The position numbers and the translations under genes were made by a program. From Bordetella genomosp. 5 (GTDB lineage: Bacteria; Pseudomonadota; Gammaproteobacteria; Burkholderiales; Burkholderiaceae_B): 64,000 bases of DNA. The notes under the pieces were generated by a model. It had not been told where the DNA came from, did no database searches, and worked only from the letters and a program-made list of their open reading frames with translations. The DNA is taken from positions 1 to 64,000 of the forward strand of contig NZ_NEVN01000003.1 of the NCBI RefSeq assembly GCF_002261475.1. The letters run 5' to 3'. This document shows, piece by piece, positions 30,424-39,963 of the stretch (positions within the stretch are counted from its first letter, which is position 1; each line of letters opens with the position of its first letter).

Positions 30424-30603
30424 TCTAAAAAACTCCGGATGCGGGCGGGCGAGCTGATTCTGCGAACGGGTTCGATATCCTTGGGGTCGGATTTTACCCA
30501 ATGCGCGGCAGGACCGGGATCATAACCCTGGCTGCGGTAGTGGCGGGGCCGGCGGAAGCGGGGGCGGCTGTGCTATGGTTGCCCGAAATTCCACCGCGCG
30601 ATC

Positions 30604-31779
30604 ATGATAATCACTTCGCTGCTCGACACCGACCTGTACAAATTCAGCATGATGCAGGTCGTTCTGCATCATTTTCCGGCTGCCCAGGTCGAATACCGCT
30701 ATAAATGCCGAAACACCGGCGTCGATCTGCGGCCCTATCTGGATGAGATCCGCGCCGAGGTGCACGCGCTGTGCCAGCTGCGATTCACCGACGAAGAGCT
30801 CGAGTATCTGCGTAGCCTGCGCTTCATCAAGAGCGACTTCGTCGATTTCCTCGGGCTCTTTCATCTGCCCGAGCGCTGCATCACCATCAGCGAAGGCGAG
30901 GGCCCGGGTGAGATCGACATCAGCGTGCAGGGGCCGTGGCTGCACACGATCCTGTTCGAGATCCCCGTGCTGGCGATCGTCAACGAGGTCTATTTCCGCA
31001 ACACGCGCAAGAATCCCGATTGGGCCGAGGGCCGCGAGCGTCTCCAGAAGAAAATGCATCTGGTGCTCGACGATCCCGCGCTCGCCGACTTCCGCGTCGC
31101 CGAATACGGCACGCGCCGGCGCTTCTCCAAGCGCTGGCACGAAGAGGTCGTGCAGACCATGAAGAGCCAGATGGGCGTGCACTTCGCCGGCACGAGCAAC
31201 GTGCTGCTGGCCAAGCAACACGACGTGCTGCCGCTGGGCACGATGGGTCACGAGTATCTGCAGGCCTGCCAGGCGCTGGGGCCGCGGCTGCGTGATTCGC
31301 AGGTGTTCGCGCTCGAGGTCTGGGCCAAGGAATATCGCGGCGACCTCGGCATCGCGCTGTCCGATGTCTATGGCATGGATGCCTTTCTGCGCGACTTCGA
31401 TATGTACTTCTGCAAGCTGTTCGATGGCGCCCGGCACGATTCCGGCGACCCCTTCAAGTGGGGCGAGCGCCTGCTCGAACACTATCGCAAGAACCGCGTC
31501 GACCCGCGCACCAAGACGCTGGTATTCTCCGACTCGCTGACCTTCCCGCGCGCGATCGAACTGGCGCGCCAGTTCGCCGGTCGCTGCCGCGTGTCGTTCG
31601 GCATCGGCACCAATCTCACCAACGATCTCGGCCACGAGCCGCTTCAGATCGTGATGAAGATGGTCCGATGCAACGGCCAGCCGGTGGCGAAGGTCTCCGA
31701 CGCGCCCGAAAAAACCATGTGCGACGATCCGGCCTATCTCGCCTATCTGCGCCAGGTTTTCCAGTTGCCGCCGGCGTAA
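30604..31779 (+). CDS. pncB: Nicotinate phosphoribosyltransferase
   Basis: Makes nicotinate mononucleotide from nicotinate and PRPP in the NAD salvage pathway. The 391 residues begin with [25 protein letters not shown], the substrate-binding N-terminus, and contain [22 protein letters not shown], which carries the phosphorylated histidine region, and [18 protein letters not shown] for PRPP binding. Length fits the bacterial enzyme. It is divergent from fdxA with about 180 bases between starts. Confidence 0.97.
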   Translation: MIITSLLDTDLYKFSMMQVVLHHFPAAQVEYRYKCRNTGVDLRPYLDEIRAEVHALCQLRFTDEELEYLRSLRFIKSDFVDFLGLFHLPERCITISEGEGPGEIDISVQGPWLHTILFEIPVLAIVNEVYFRNTRKNPDWAEGRERLQKKMHLVLDDPALADFRVAEYGTRRRFSKRWHEEVVQTMKSQMGVHFAGTSNVLLAKQHDVLPLGTMGHEYLQACQALGPRLRDSQVFALEVWAKEYRGDLGIALSDVYGMDAFLRDFDMYFCKLFDGARHDSGDPFKWGERLLEHYRKNRVDPRTKTLVFSDSLTFPRAIELARQFAGRCRVSFGIGTNLTNDLGHEPLQIVMKMVRCNGQPVAKVSDAPEKTMCDDPAYLAYLRQVFQLPPA

Positions 31780-31828
31780 GCCCGGCTTTTCCGATTTGTC
31801 TCGACCACCGTTCCATTAGGGGAATCAC

Positions 31829-32182
31829 ATGAGCAGTATCAAGCGCTACAACGTGGAAAAGCGCCTGTCCGACATGGCCGTCTATAACGGCGTGGCGTAC
31901 CTGGCCGGCCAGGTGCCCGACGATGCCACGGCCGACATCACCGGCCAGACGCAGCAGGTGCTGGCGACCATCGATCGTCTGCTGGCCGAGGCCGGTACCG
32001 ACAAGACCAAGATCCTGATGGCCCAGATTTTCGTGGCCAACATCAAGGAATTCGATGGCATGAACAAGGCCTGGGACGCATGGGTTGCCGCTGGCAATTC
32101 GCCCCCCCGCGCCACCGTCGAGGCCCGTCTGGCCAATCCCGACTTCAAGGTCGAGATCGTCGTGACGGCCGCGATCGGCTAA
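31829..32182 (+). CDS. RidA family enamine/imine deaminase
   Basis: Protein of 117 residues in the RidA/YjgF family, which hydrolyses reactive enamine/imine intermediates produced by PLP enzymes. The conserved AYLAGQVP, a trimer-forming core and the C-terminal segment PPRATVEARLANPDFKVEIVVTAA with the key Arg of the family (in PRATVEA) are present. It follows pncB by 49 bases with a GGGGA ribosome-binding site and is probably in the same transcript. The subgroup (RidA proper or Rid4-7) is not resolved. Confidence 0.9.
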   Translation: MSSIKRYNVEKRLSDMAVYNGVAYLAGQVPDDATADITGQTQQVLATIDRLLAEAGTDKTKILMAQIFVANIKEFDGMNKAWDAWVAAGNSPPRATVEARLANPDFKVEIVVTAAIG

Positions 32183-32198
32183 GGCGCCTGGCGCCCAC

Positions 32199-32228
32199 GA
32201 AAAAGCCGCGGCGTGCCGCGGCTTTTTT
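32199..32228. terminator. Bidirectional terminator, ridA / flavodoxin-like gene
   Basis: An 8-bp perfect stem (32204-32211 with 32216-32223) with a CGTG loop is flanked by AAAA and TTTTTT, between two convergent genes. Confidence 0.85.
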
Positions 32229-32246
32229 GTGCGCATCTGGCGCCGC

Positions 32247-32768
32247 TCAGGCCTCGTTCTCTTCGCCCAGCAGCAGCGTGGCGGCCACCAGGCCGCCGAG
32301 CTCGTGGCAACGGTCCGCGTCGGCGCTGCCGAGCGTCTTGGGTGCGAGGATCTGTTCCGCGGTCTGGGCGCCGTTGCGCACGACGACGGGGGCGCCGAGG
32401 AGGTTCAGCCGCCATCCCGTGCAGATTCTTTCCATCTGCCGCTGCGCGCCCGCGCCGTCGCTTCCCGCCGCGATGGCCAGGCCACACGGGCGGCCCGCCA
32501 CCTGATCCAGCACCGCGTAATAAGCCTGATCGAAGAACTCCTTCATGGCGCCGGTGAGCGAGCCGAGATTTTCAGGCGCGCAGAAGAGATAGCCGTCGGC
32601 GTCCAGGACGTCCCGCGCGTGCGCCTCGGCGGCGGCGAGGCTGCGTACCTCGAGCGCCTGGCCCAGATCCAGCTCGGTCGCCGCCGCGCGGGCGCCCTGC
32701 GCCAGCTGCTCGCTCATCTGGCGCGCGCAGCCGGTGCGGCTGTGCCAGACGATCAGCAGGCGTTTCAT
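32247..32768 (-). CDS. Flavodoxin-fold NAD(P)H:FMN reductase-like protein
   Basis: Cytoplasmic flavoprotein of 173 residues. MKRLLIVWHSRTGCARQMSEQLAQGA is the phosphate-binding loop of the flavodoxin fold and GYLFCAPENLGSLTGAMKEFFDQAYY the loop that contacts the isoalloxazine ring in FMN reductases of the NADPH-dependent family. Substrate unknown. Its ATG overlaps the mtfA stop by 4 bases, so the two are translated as a pair; the frame also runs open far upstream inside mtfA, but the residues there are not protein-like. Confidence 0.8.
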   Translation of the reverse strand: MKRLLIVWHSRTGCARQMSEQLAQGARAAATELDLGQALEVRSLAAAEAHARDVLDADGYLFCAPENLGSLTGAMKEFFDQAYYAVLDQVAGRPCGLAIAAGSDGAGAQRQMERICTGWRLNLLGAPVVVRNGAQTAEQILAPKTLGSADADRCHELGGLVAATLLLGEENEA

Positions 32769-33598
32769 GCGAGGCGCGCCAGCGTGTCCTGGCGGTAGTA
32801 GCTGCGCAGCAGTTCGTACCAGGCGGGCAGGGCGGTCGCGAGCGGCTCGGGGTCGGCGAAGAAGTGCTCCGAGCTGACCGCGAAGAATTCGGCCTCGTCG
32901 GTGGCCGCGTAGGCATCCAGCGGCAGCTGCGCATACCAGTAGTCGGCCGCCTCGCTCTCGGGGTCGACATCGGCCGGGATGCTGGCCTCGACCGCGTCGA
33001 CGGCGGCCTGGAAGCGTTCGAGGCTGTCTTCGAGGATCTCGCGCCACTGGCGCGCCTTCAGTTCGGGGTGCGCATGCAGGCTGGGCATGCCATCGGCGTC
33101 GCCCGCCGCCAGATCGAGCTTGTGGGCGAATTCGTGAATCACCACGTTGAAGGCGCCATCGGTATTGCTGACGTCGCTCCAGGACAGCACGACCGGGCCG
33201 CCCTCCCAGGCTTCGCCCGCGGCGTCTTCGACGAACTCGTGCACCACGCCGTCGGCGTCCTGCATCGTGCGGGGAATGGCGAACCCGGCCGGGTACACGA
33301 TGATCTCGTCCCAGCCCTCGTAGAGGGTGGGCGACAGATGCAGGATGGGCAGCGCGGCCTGCGTGGCGATCGCGAGCCGCATCCGGTCGTCGGGCTCCAG
33401 ACCGCCCGCGCCGTTGATGTTTTTGCTGGCCAGAATCCAGGCCACGCGCTGCTGCAGGGCCTCGCGTTCTTCGGCGCCGAGCGCCGCCACGAAGGGATAG
33501 CCCGCGACCACCTCGTCCCACAGCGCCGGCGGAATGCGAGCCTGCATTTCCTGTACTTTTGTATCGGCCGCCCCACGGCCCACCAACCATCTCAGCAT
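32765..33598 (-). CDS. mtfA: MtfA-family zinc peptidase
   Basis: Cytoplasmic metallopeptidase of 277 residues related to E. coli MtfA, which binds and inactivates the Mlc glucose repressor. The zinc motif is H155-E156-F157-A158-H159, followed by KLDLAAGDADGMP, characteristic of the family. The N-terminal half (IPPALWDEVVAGYPFVAALG) matches the MtfA fold. No Mlc/pts genes are in view, so the target in this organism is unknown. First gene of a two-gene overlapping operon, divergent from relA. Confidence 0.88.
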   Translation of the reverse strand: MLRWLVGRGAADTKVQEMQARIPPALWDEVVAGYPFVAALGAEEREALQQRVAWILASKNINGAGGLEPDDRMRLAIATQAALPILHLSPTLYEGWDEIIVYPAGFAIPRTMQDADGVVHEFVEDAAGEAWEGGPVVLSWSDVSNTDGAFNVVIHEFAHKLDLAAGDADGMPSLHAHPELKARQWREILEDSLERFQAAVDAVEASIPADVDPESEAADYWYAQLPLDAYAATDEAEFFAVSSEHFFADPEPLATALPAWYELLRSYYRQDTLARLA

Positions 33599-33696
33599 TG
33601 CTTTGCGTCCTTGTCGGGCGGCCGGTCTGTCGCCCCTCGGCTAGTGTAGAGTGTAGGGAATTCCATCGACCCCTGTTGTCCGCCGTTTCTGCCGCG

Positions 33697-35964
33697 ATGT
33701 CCGCCACGCTCGAACCCATCACGCTCGCGCCTTTCGACGCGACCTGGCGCCAGCAGGCTGGCGACGGCCTGGACGCCGCCGCGCAGGCGGGACTCGACCA
33801 GGTCGTGGCCTGGGCCTGGCCTCAGATCGATGGCCAGTCCATGCCGACCGGCGAGCCGCTGAGCAATCACGCCGCGGGCGTGGTGCGCATCCTGGCCTCG
33901 CTCCAGACCGACGCGGCCACCCGCGCCGCCGCCGTGCTGGCGGTGCTGCCCTCCGATCTCAACGCGCCAGCCCCCGCGCTGCGCAACGATCCCATCGCCA
34001 CGGCGTTCGGGGCCGAGATCGCCCGGCTGGTGCAGGGCGCCCGCGCGCTGCTGCGCCTGGGCATCGTGGCCCGCCAGGCCAGCGACAGCGCGGCCGGATC
34101 GGGCTCGCAAAAAGAAATGCAGCGCAAGATGCTGCTGGCGATGGCCGCCGACCTGCGCATCGTGCTGATGCGCCTCGCGTCGCGCTTGCAGACCCTGCGC
34201 TGGTACGCCGAATCCAAGACACCGTGCCCGGCCGAGTTCGCGCGCGAGACCCTCGATCTGTACACCCCGCTCGCCAACCGGCTTGGCATCTGGCAGATCA
34301 AATGGGAAATGGAAGACCTCGCCTTCCGTTTCCTGGATGCGGATCGCTACAAACAGATCGCGCGCCTGCTCGAAGAAAAGCGGGTCGAGCGCGAGGCGTT
34401 CATCGCCGGCGCGATCGAACGCATGCAGCAGGCGCTGCGGGCGGCCGGCATCAACGCCGAAGTGAGCGGCCGGCCCAAGCACATCTACAGCATCTGGAAC
34501 AAGATGCGGGTCAAGCGGCTCGACTTCAGCGAGATGTACGACCTGCGCGCCCTGCGCGTCATCGTCGACGACGTGCGCGACTGCTACACCGCGTTGGGCC
34601 TGGTCCACGAAATGTGGACGCCGGTCACCGACGAGTTCGACGACTACATCTCGCGGCCCAAGCCCAATGGCTACCGCTCACTGCACACCGTCGTGGCCGA
34701 CGATGACGGACGCCCGTTCGAGGTGCAGATCCGTACGCACGAGATGCATCAGTTCGCCGAGTACGGCATGGCGGCGCATTGGCGCTACAAAGAAGCGGGC
34801 GCCCGCGGCGGTCAGGTTTCCGCGTCGAGCGACTACGATCGGCAGCTGTCCTGGATGCGTCAGCTGCTCGCCTGGAACAGCGATGTCGAGGCGGTCGACG
34901 AGGGCGGTGGCGCCGCGCCGGCCAACGCCGGGTCCGCCCCGGCAGCCCCCAAGGCCGCCACGCGTCCCGACGACGACCGGATCTATGTGCTCACGCCGCA
35001 GGCCCGCGTGATCGAGCTCCCCACCGGCGCCACGCCGGTCGACTTCGCCTATCACCTGCACACCGATCTGGGGCACCGCTGCCGCGGCGCTCGCGTCGAT
35101 GGGCAGATGGTCCCGCTGCATACGCAGCTGGCCACCGGCCAGACCGTGGAGATCATTTCCGCCAAGTCGGGCGGTCCCTCGCGCGACTGGCTCAATCCGC
35201 AGCTGGGCTACCTGGCGAGCCCGCGGGCGCGCTCCAAGGTGCGCATGTGGTTCAACGCGATCGAGCTGGCGCAGCGCATCACGCAGGGCCAGGCCCTGGT
35301 CGAAAAAGAGCTGCAGCGGCTCGGCAAAACCGCCGTCAATCTCGAGCAGCTGGCCCAGAACCTCGGCTTTGCGCGGGCCGACGATCTTTATGTGGCCGCG
35401 GCCAAAGAAGAATTCAGCCTGCGCCAGATCGACAGCGTGTTCCAGGCGCCGGCCGCCGCGCCCGCCGAGGCGCCGGTGGCGTTCCGCCATGCACCCAGCA
35501 ACGAGAGCGCCGAAAAAACCGGCAAGAGCGGCGTGCTGGTGGTGGGCGTGGGATCGTTGCTGACGCAACTGGCGCGCTGCTGCCGTCCGGCGCCGCCCGA
35601 CCTGATCGCGGGCTTCGTCACGCGGGGGCGGGGTGTGTCGATCCACCGCTCGGATTGCCACAGCTTCAAGGCCCTGGCCGAGCGCGAACCCGAACGCGTC
35701 ATCGAGGTGGCGTGGGGCGAAACCAAGGATTCCTTCTATCCGGTCGACATCAGCGTGCGGGCGCACGACCGCCCGGGGCTGTTGCGCGATCTCTCCGAAG
35801 TGTTCGCGCGGCTGCGGCTCAATGTCGTGGGCGTCAACACGCAGAGCCGTCAGTCGCTCGCGCACATGGTGTTCACGGTCGAGGTGCGCGGGGGCGAGAG
35901 TCTCGGCAAGGCGCTCGACGCGCTGGCCGAGGTGCAGGGCGTGTCGTCCGCGGCACGACGCTGA
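33697..35964 (+). CDS. relA: GTP pyrophosphokinase RelA (synthetase only)
   Basis: Makes (p)ppGpp during amino acid starvation on the ribosome. ATG 33697 gives 755 residues; the frame is open further up but has no family match there. The N-terminal hydrolase domain is degenerate, with L84-P85 where the catalytic His-Asp pair would be. The synthetase domain (about 240-400) has RPKHIYSIWNKM and the acidic EFDD motif at residues 313-316, the mark of monofunctional RelA (bifunctional SpoT has RxKD). TGS (about 425-490), helical/zinc-finger-like and ACT (about 675-750) domains follow. Confidence 0.95.
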   Translation: MSATLEPITLAPFDATWRQQAGDGLDAAAQAGLDQVVAWAWPQIDGQSMPTGEPLSNHAAGVVRILASLQTDAATRAAAVLAVLPSDLNAPAPALRNDPIATAFGAEIARLVQGARALLRLGIVARQASDSAAGSGSQKEMQRKMLLAMAADLRIVLMRLASRLQTLRWYAESKTPCPAEFARETLDLYTPLANRLGIWQIKWEMEDLAFRFLDADRYKQIARLLEEKRVEREAFIAGAIERMQQALRAAGINAEVSGRPKHIYSIWNKMRVKRLDFSEMYDLRALRVIVDDVRDCYTALGLVHEMWTPVTDEFDDYISRPKPNGYRSLHTVVADDDGRPFEVQIRTHEMHQFAEYGMAAHWRYKEAGARGGQVSASSDYDRQLSWMRQLLAWNSDVEAVDEGGGAAPANAGSAPAAPKAATRPDDDRIYVLTPQARVIELPTGATPVDFAYHLHTDLGHRCRGARVDGQMVPLHTQLATGQTVEIISAKSGGPSRDWLNPQLGYLASPRARSKVRMWFNAIELAQRITQGQALVEKELQRLGKTAVNLEQLAQNLGFARADDLYVAAAKEEFSLRQIDSVFQAPAAAPAEAPVAFRHAPSNESAEKTGKSGVLVVGVGSLLTQLARCCRPAPPDLIAGFVTRGRGVSIHRSDCHSFKALAEREPERVIEVAWGETKDSFYPVDISVRAHDRPGLLRDLSEVFARLRLNVVGVNTQSRQSLAHMVFTVEVRGGESLGKALDALAEVQGVSSAARR

Positions 35965-35986
35965 TCTGGTCGCATCCGCCGCGCCC

Positions 35987-36020
35987 AAGAAAAAAGCCAT
36001 CCCGAGGGATGGCTTTTTTT
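35987..36020. terminator. Bidirectional terminator, relA / MHS transporter
   Basis: An 8-9 bp stem (35995-36003 with 36006-36014) is flanked by seven A and seven T between convergent genes. Confidence 0.87.
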
Positions 36021-36032
36021 ACGTCAGCGCAA

Positions 36033-37322
36033 TCAATGCGCCTTTTTGTCGTCGATGAAGAACGACGCGATCAGGCCCAGCGTGACGCCGAACATCACGT
36101 AGTACGCGGGCGCCATGGGCGACTCGGTCGTCTTGATGAGCCAGGTCACGATGAACTGGGCGAAGCCGCCGAAGATCATCACGGCCACGTTATACGCGAG
36201 CGACAGGCCCACCGAACGCACGCGCGGCGGGAACAGCTCCGCCATCACGGTGCTGAACACGCCGAAGAATGCCGACACGAACAGGCAGACCACGAGCTGC
36301 ACCACCAGCAGGCGCTCGATCGACGGCGCCGACGTCAGCCAGGCATACAGCGGATACAGCACCAGCAGGTAGCCGATCAGCGAACCGATCACGAGCGGGC
36401 GGCGGCCGACGCGGTCGGACCAGGCGCCCATGAACGGCGTCAGCAGCACCATCAGCGCGGCGCCGGCCATCTGCACCATGAAGGTCTGCGTCATGGGCAG
36501 CATCAGGATCTTGGTCGAGTAGGTGACCAGATACGTGAAGGTGATGTAGATCGACACCGTGGCGGTCACGACCAGGCCCACGCCGATCATCGTTTCGCGG
36601 GTGTGCTGGGCGATCATCTGGCCCAGGGTCAGGCGCTCGACGGTGCCGGCGGCCTGCTCGCTCTGCATTTCCTTGAACGCGTCGGTTTCGTCGACGTTGC
36701 GGCGGATGTAGATGGCCAGCGGCACGATCGCCAGACCGAAGGCGAACGGCAGGCGCCAGGCCCAGGCTTCGATCTGCTCGGTCGTGAAGACTTCGGTGAT
36801 CAGGGTGCCGAAGGCGGCGCCGATCAGCAGGGCCAGCATCTGGCCGGCCATCTGCCACGAACCGTAGAAACCGCGGCGGTGCTTGGGCGCCATCTCGATC
36901 AGCAGCGCGGTCGAGGTACCGAACTCGCCACCGGCCGAGAAGCCCTGCAGCAGGCGCGCGATCAGGATGAAGATCGGGGCCAGGATGCCGGCGGCGTGAT
37001 AGGTGGGGGCCACGGTGATCAGCGCGATCGACACGGCCATCAGCGAGGTGACCATCACCATGGCGGCCTTGCGGCCCTTGCGGTCGCCGTACAGGCCGAG
37101 CAGGATGCCCCCGACCGGACGCATGAAGAAGCCGACGCCGAAGATGGCGGTGGTCATCAGGATCGAGTTGAGCTCGCTGCCGGGAACGTTGGGGTCCACC
37201 GGGAAGAACAGCTTCGCGATGATGGGCGTCATGAACGCGAAGACGAGAAAGTCATACCACTCCAACGCGTTGCCGATGACGGCAGCCACGATGTTGCGGG
37301 TGGGTACGGCGCGGTGCTGCAC
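36033..37322 (-). CDS. MHS-family MFS proton symporter
   Basis: Inner-membrane transporter of 429 residues with 12 predicted helices. The start RNIVAAVIGNALEWYDFLVFAFMTPIIAKLFFP, the GGILLGLYGDRKGRKAAM loop and RLLQGFSAGGEFGTSTALLIEMAP are signatures of the metabolite:H+ symporter group (KgtP, ProP, citrate and shikimate carriers). It lacks the long C-terminal coiled coil of ProP. Substrate cannot be read; organic acids such as citrate or 2-oxoglutarate are likely. Divergent from argE. Confidence 0.87.
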   Translation of the reverse strand: MQHRAVPTRNIVAAVIGNALEWYDFLVFAFMTPIIAKLFFPVDPNVPGSELNSILMTTAIFGVGFFMRPVGGILLGLYGDRKGRKAAMVMVTSLMAVSIALITVAPTYHAAGILAPIFILIARLLQGFSAGGEFGTSTALLIEMAPKHRRGFYGSWQMAGQMLALLIGAAFGTLITEVFTTEQIEAWAWRLPFAFGLAIVPLAIYIRRNVDETDAFKEMQSEQAAGTVERLTLGQMIAQHTRETMIGVGLVVTATVSIYITFTYLVTYSTKILMLPMTQTFMVQMAGAALMVLLTPFMGAWSDRVGRRPLVIGSLIGYLLVLYPLYAWLTSAPSIERLLVVQLVVCLFVSAFFGVFSTVMAELFPPRVRSVGLSLAYNVAVMIFGGFAQFIVTWLIKTTESPMAPAYYVMFGVTLGLIASFFIDDKKAH

Positions 37323-37442
37323 GGGGAATCCCCTTGGGTTGAGTGAAAAAGAAGGGCGGAATTTTAGGCCTAATTTCGAACGCTTTTTGTCCGCGGCGGT
37401 CCGGTGGCCTAAACTTATATCTTTACCCCAAGGGTTTTTGAG

Positions 37443-38591
37443 ATGAATACGCGTACCTGGCTAGAGACTCTGGTGGGCTTCGACACCACCAGCCGCAACT
37501 CGAATCTGGCGCTGATCGAAACCGCGCGCGACTGGTTGCAGAAGCAGGGCGTGCAGGCCTGGCTGGTGCATAACCCCGAAGGCAACAAGGCCAATCTGTT
37601 CGCCACCTTGCCGGGCAGCGAGGGCGAGCAGGGTGGGATCGTGCTGTCGGGTCACACCGACGTCGTGCCGGTCGACGGCCAGGACTGGCGCACCGACCCG
37701 TTCAAGCTCACCGAGGCCGATGGCAAGCTGTACGGTCGTGGCGCCTGCGACATGAAGGGCTTCATCGCCGCCTCGCTCGCGCTGGTGCCCGAGTTTCTGG
37801 CCATGCCGCGCAAGAAGCCCATCCACCTGGCGTTTTCGTACGACGAAGAGGTCGGCTGCGCCGGCGCGCCGTACATGATCGCCGACCTGCACGATCGCGG
37901 GATCCGGCCCGAAGGCTGCGTGGTGGGCGAGCCCACCGGCATGCAGGTCGTGGTGGCGCACAAAGGCATCAACCTGTTCCGCTGCAAGGTGCACGGCAAG
38001 GCCGCGCATTCCTCGCTCACCCCGCGCGGCTGCAATGCCATCGAATACGCCGCCCGCCTGATCTGTCACATCCGCGACGTGGCCGATTCGTTCAAGGCCC
38101 AGGGTCCGTACGACCAGCACTACGACGTGCCGTTCTCCACGATGACCACCAACCAGATCAAGGGCGGCATCGCGGTCAACACCATCCCCGAGCTGTGCGA
38201 GTTCTCCTATGAGTTCCGCAATCTGCCGGGCATGCCGGCCGACGAGATCCAGGCCCGGGTGCAGCGCTACGTCGACGACGAGCTGCTGCCCCGCATGCAG
38301 GCCGAGTTCGCCGGCGCGCGGATCGATATCGAGACCGGCGCCGCCGCGCCCGGCCTGGATGCCTCCGAAGAGGCCGCGATCACGCAACTCGTGCGCGCGC
38401 TCACCGAGGATCGCGTCACCCGCAAGGTGGCCTACGGCACCGAGGCGGGCCTGTTCCAGGGCATCGGCATTCCGACGGTGGTCTGCGGTCCGGGCCATAT
38501 CGAGCAGGCCCACAAGCCCGACGAGTTCGTCGCGATCGACCAGATGGCCGATTGCGAGCGATTCCTGCGTCGTCTGGGTCAGTCGCTCTGA
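37443..38591 (+). CDS. argE: Acetylornithine deacetylase
   Basis: Zinc peptidase-family enzyme that releases ornithine from N-acetylornithine in arginine synthesis. The 382 residues match ArgE length. Metal ligand motifs are visible: SGHTDVVPVDG, GRGACDMKGFIAA and SYDEEVGCAGA with the catalytic glutamates, then EPTGMQVVVAHKG, and the C-terminal histidine in GPGHIEQAHKPDEFV. A related succinyl-diaminopimelate desuccinylase is less likely given GEPTGMQVVVAHKGI. It sits upstream of trpB but is not functionally linked to it. Confidence 0.93.
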   Translation: MNTRTWLETLVGFDTTSRNSNLALIETARDWLQKQGVQAWLVHNPEGNKANLFATLPGSEGEQGGIVLSGHTDVVPVDGQDWRTDPFKLTEADGKLYGRGACDMKGFIAASLALVPEFLAMPRKKPIHLAFSYDEEVGCAGAPYMIADLHDRGIRPEGCVVGEPTGMQVVVAHKGINLFRCKVHGKAAHSSLTPRGCNAIEYAARLICHIRDVADSFKAQGPYDQHYDVPFSTMTTNQIKGGIAVNTIPELCEFSYEFRNLPGMPADEIQARVQRYVDDELLPRMQAEFAGARIDIETGAAAPGLDASEEAAITQLVRALTEDRVTRKVAYGTEAGLFQGIGIPTVVCGPGHIEQAHKPDEFVAIDQMADCERFLRRLGQSL

Positions 38592-38656
38592 CGCGACGCC
38601 CGTCCGGCCCGGCGGGGTGGGGCAGGAATGCCCCGCCTCGGGTAAAATGACGGGTT

Positions 38657-38680
38657 GCTGACCGGCAGCCGCCGGTCAGC
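38657..38680 (+). promoter_or_regulatory. Leader hairpin before trpB
   Basis: A 10-bp perfect stem (38657-38666 with 38671-38680) with a 4-base AGCC loop lies about 70 bases before the preferred trpB start. No run of T follows and no Trp-rich leader peptide is visible, so classical attenuation is not supported. TAAAAT at 38643-38648 might be a -10 element just before it. Confidence 0.4.
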
Positions 38681-38747
38681 CTTGCACGGCAAGACCCCCC
38701 TGGGCGACTTGATGGCGTTTCCCTTGCCGGAACGCCGCGAAAGCGAG

Positions 38748-39953
38748 ATGTTTGTGAAACCTTACGACCTTCCAGATCCTCAAGGCCACTTCGGCCCCTA
38801 TGGCGGCGTGTTCGTGGCGGAAACGCTGATGCACGCCCTGGACGAGCTGCGCGCGGCCTATGAGGCCAGCCGCCAGGACCCGGCGTTCCTCGAGACCTTC
38901 AACTACGAGCTGAAGCATTTCGTGGGCCGTCCCAGTCCGGTGTATCACGCCCGCCGCTGGTCCGAACGTCTGGGCGGTGCCCAGATCTGGTTCAAGCGCG
39001 AGGATCTTAATCACACCGGCGCGCACAAGGTCAATAACTGCATCGGCCAGGCGCTGCTCGCCCGCCGCATGGGCAAGCCGCGCGTGATCGCCGAGACCGG
39101 CGCGGGCCAGCACGGCGTGGCCACCGCCACGGTCGCGGCCCGCTACGGCATGGAGTGCGTGGTCTACATGGGCAGCGAAGACGTCCGCCGTCAGGCCTCC
39201 AACGTCTATCGCATGAAGCTCCTGGGCGCCACCGTCGTGCCGGTCAACTCCGGCTCGCGCACCCTCAAGGACGCGCTCAACGAAGCGATGCGCGACTGGG
39301 TCACCAACATCGAAAACACGTTCTACATCATCGGCACCGTGGCCGGTCCGGACCCGTACCCCCGCATGGTGCGTGACTTCCAGACCGTGATCGGCAACGA
39401 ATGCCTGGTGCAGATGCCCGAAGCCATTGGCCGCCAGCCCGATTACGTGGTGGCGGCGGTGGGCGGCGGCTCCAACGCCATGGGCATCTTCCACCCCTAC
39501 ATCCCGTACGAAGGCACCGAGCTGATCGGTGTCGAGGCCGCGGGCGAAGGCATGGAAAGCGGCCGTCACGCCGCCTCGCTGGCCGCGGGCCAGGTGGGCG
39601 TGCTGCACGGCAACCGCACCTACGTGATGCAGGATGCCGACGGCCAGGTCCAGGAAACCCACTCGGTGTCGGCCGGCCTGGATTATCCCGGCGTGGGCCC
39701 CGAGCATGCCTGGCTCAAGGACGCCGGCCGTGCGCGCTACGTCGGTATCACCGACGACGAAGCACTCGCCGCCTTCCACGACTGCTGCCGCATCGAGGGC
39801 ATCATGCCCGCGCTGGAGTCCGCGCACGCCATCGCTCAAGCCGTGAAGATGGCCCCCACGCTGTCCTCCGATAAGGTGATCCTGGTCAATCTGTCCGGCC
39901 GGGGCGACAAAGACATGCACACCGTCGCCGAGCGCGCCGGCATCGAACTCTGA
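38748..39953 (+). CDS. trpB: Tryptophan synthase beta subunit
   Basis: PLP enzyme that joins indole and serine to form tryptophan. From the ATG at 38748 it has 401 residues ([22 protein letters not shown]); a GTG two codons later or an ATG at 38712 are alternatives. The PLP lysine is in [10 protein letters not shown], the phosphate loop is GGGSNAMG, and the [13 protein letters not shown] and [12 protein letters not shown] motifs are intact. It is followed by trpA after 10 bases. trpF, which often precedes trpB in betaproteobacteria, is not here; argE is. Confidence 0.96.
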   Translation: MFVKPYDLPDPQGHFGPYGGVFVAETLMHALDELRAAYEASRQDPAFLETFNYELKHFVGRPSPVYHARRWSERLGGAQIWFKREDLNHTGAHKVNNCIGQALLARRMGKPRVIAETGAGQHGVATATVAARYGMECVVYMGSEDVRRQASNVYRMKLLGATVVPVNSGSRTLKDALNEAMRDWVTNIENTFYIIGTVAGPDPYPRMVRDFQTVIGNECLVQMPEAIGRQPDYVVAAVGGGSNAMGIFHPYIPYEGTELIGVEAAGEGMESGRHAASLAAGQVGVLHGNRTYVMQDADGQVQETHSVSAGLDYPGVGPEHAWLKDAGRARYVGITDDEALAAFHDCCRIEGIMPALESAHAIAQAVKMAPTLSSDKVILVNLSGRGDKDMHTVAERAGIEL

Positions 39954-39963
39954 TACCCGCGCC

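Noticed and set aside
32769-33722. Upstream extension of the flavodoxin-like gene through mtfA
   Set aside because: The extension is Arg/Gly-rich shadow of mtfA; the ATGA overlap start with flavodoxin phosphate loop is clearly the true one.
34779-37346. An 855-residue open frame across relA and the MHS transporter
   Set aside because: It crosses two convergent genes and their terminator; translation is His/Arg/Gln-rich shadow sequence.
38655-38747. Extended N-terminus of TrpB
   Set aside because: It would translate the leader hairpin and gives residues not seen in TrpB; family alignment begins near KPYDLPD.
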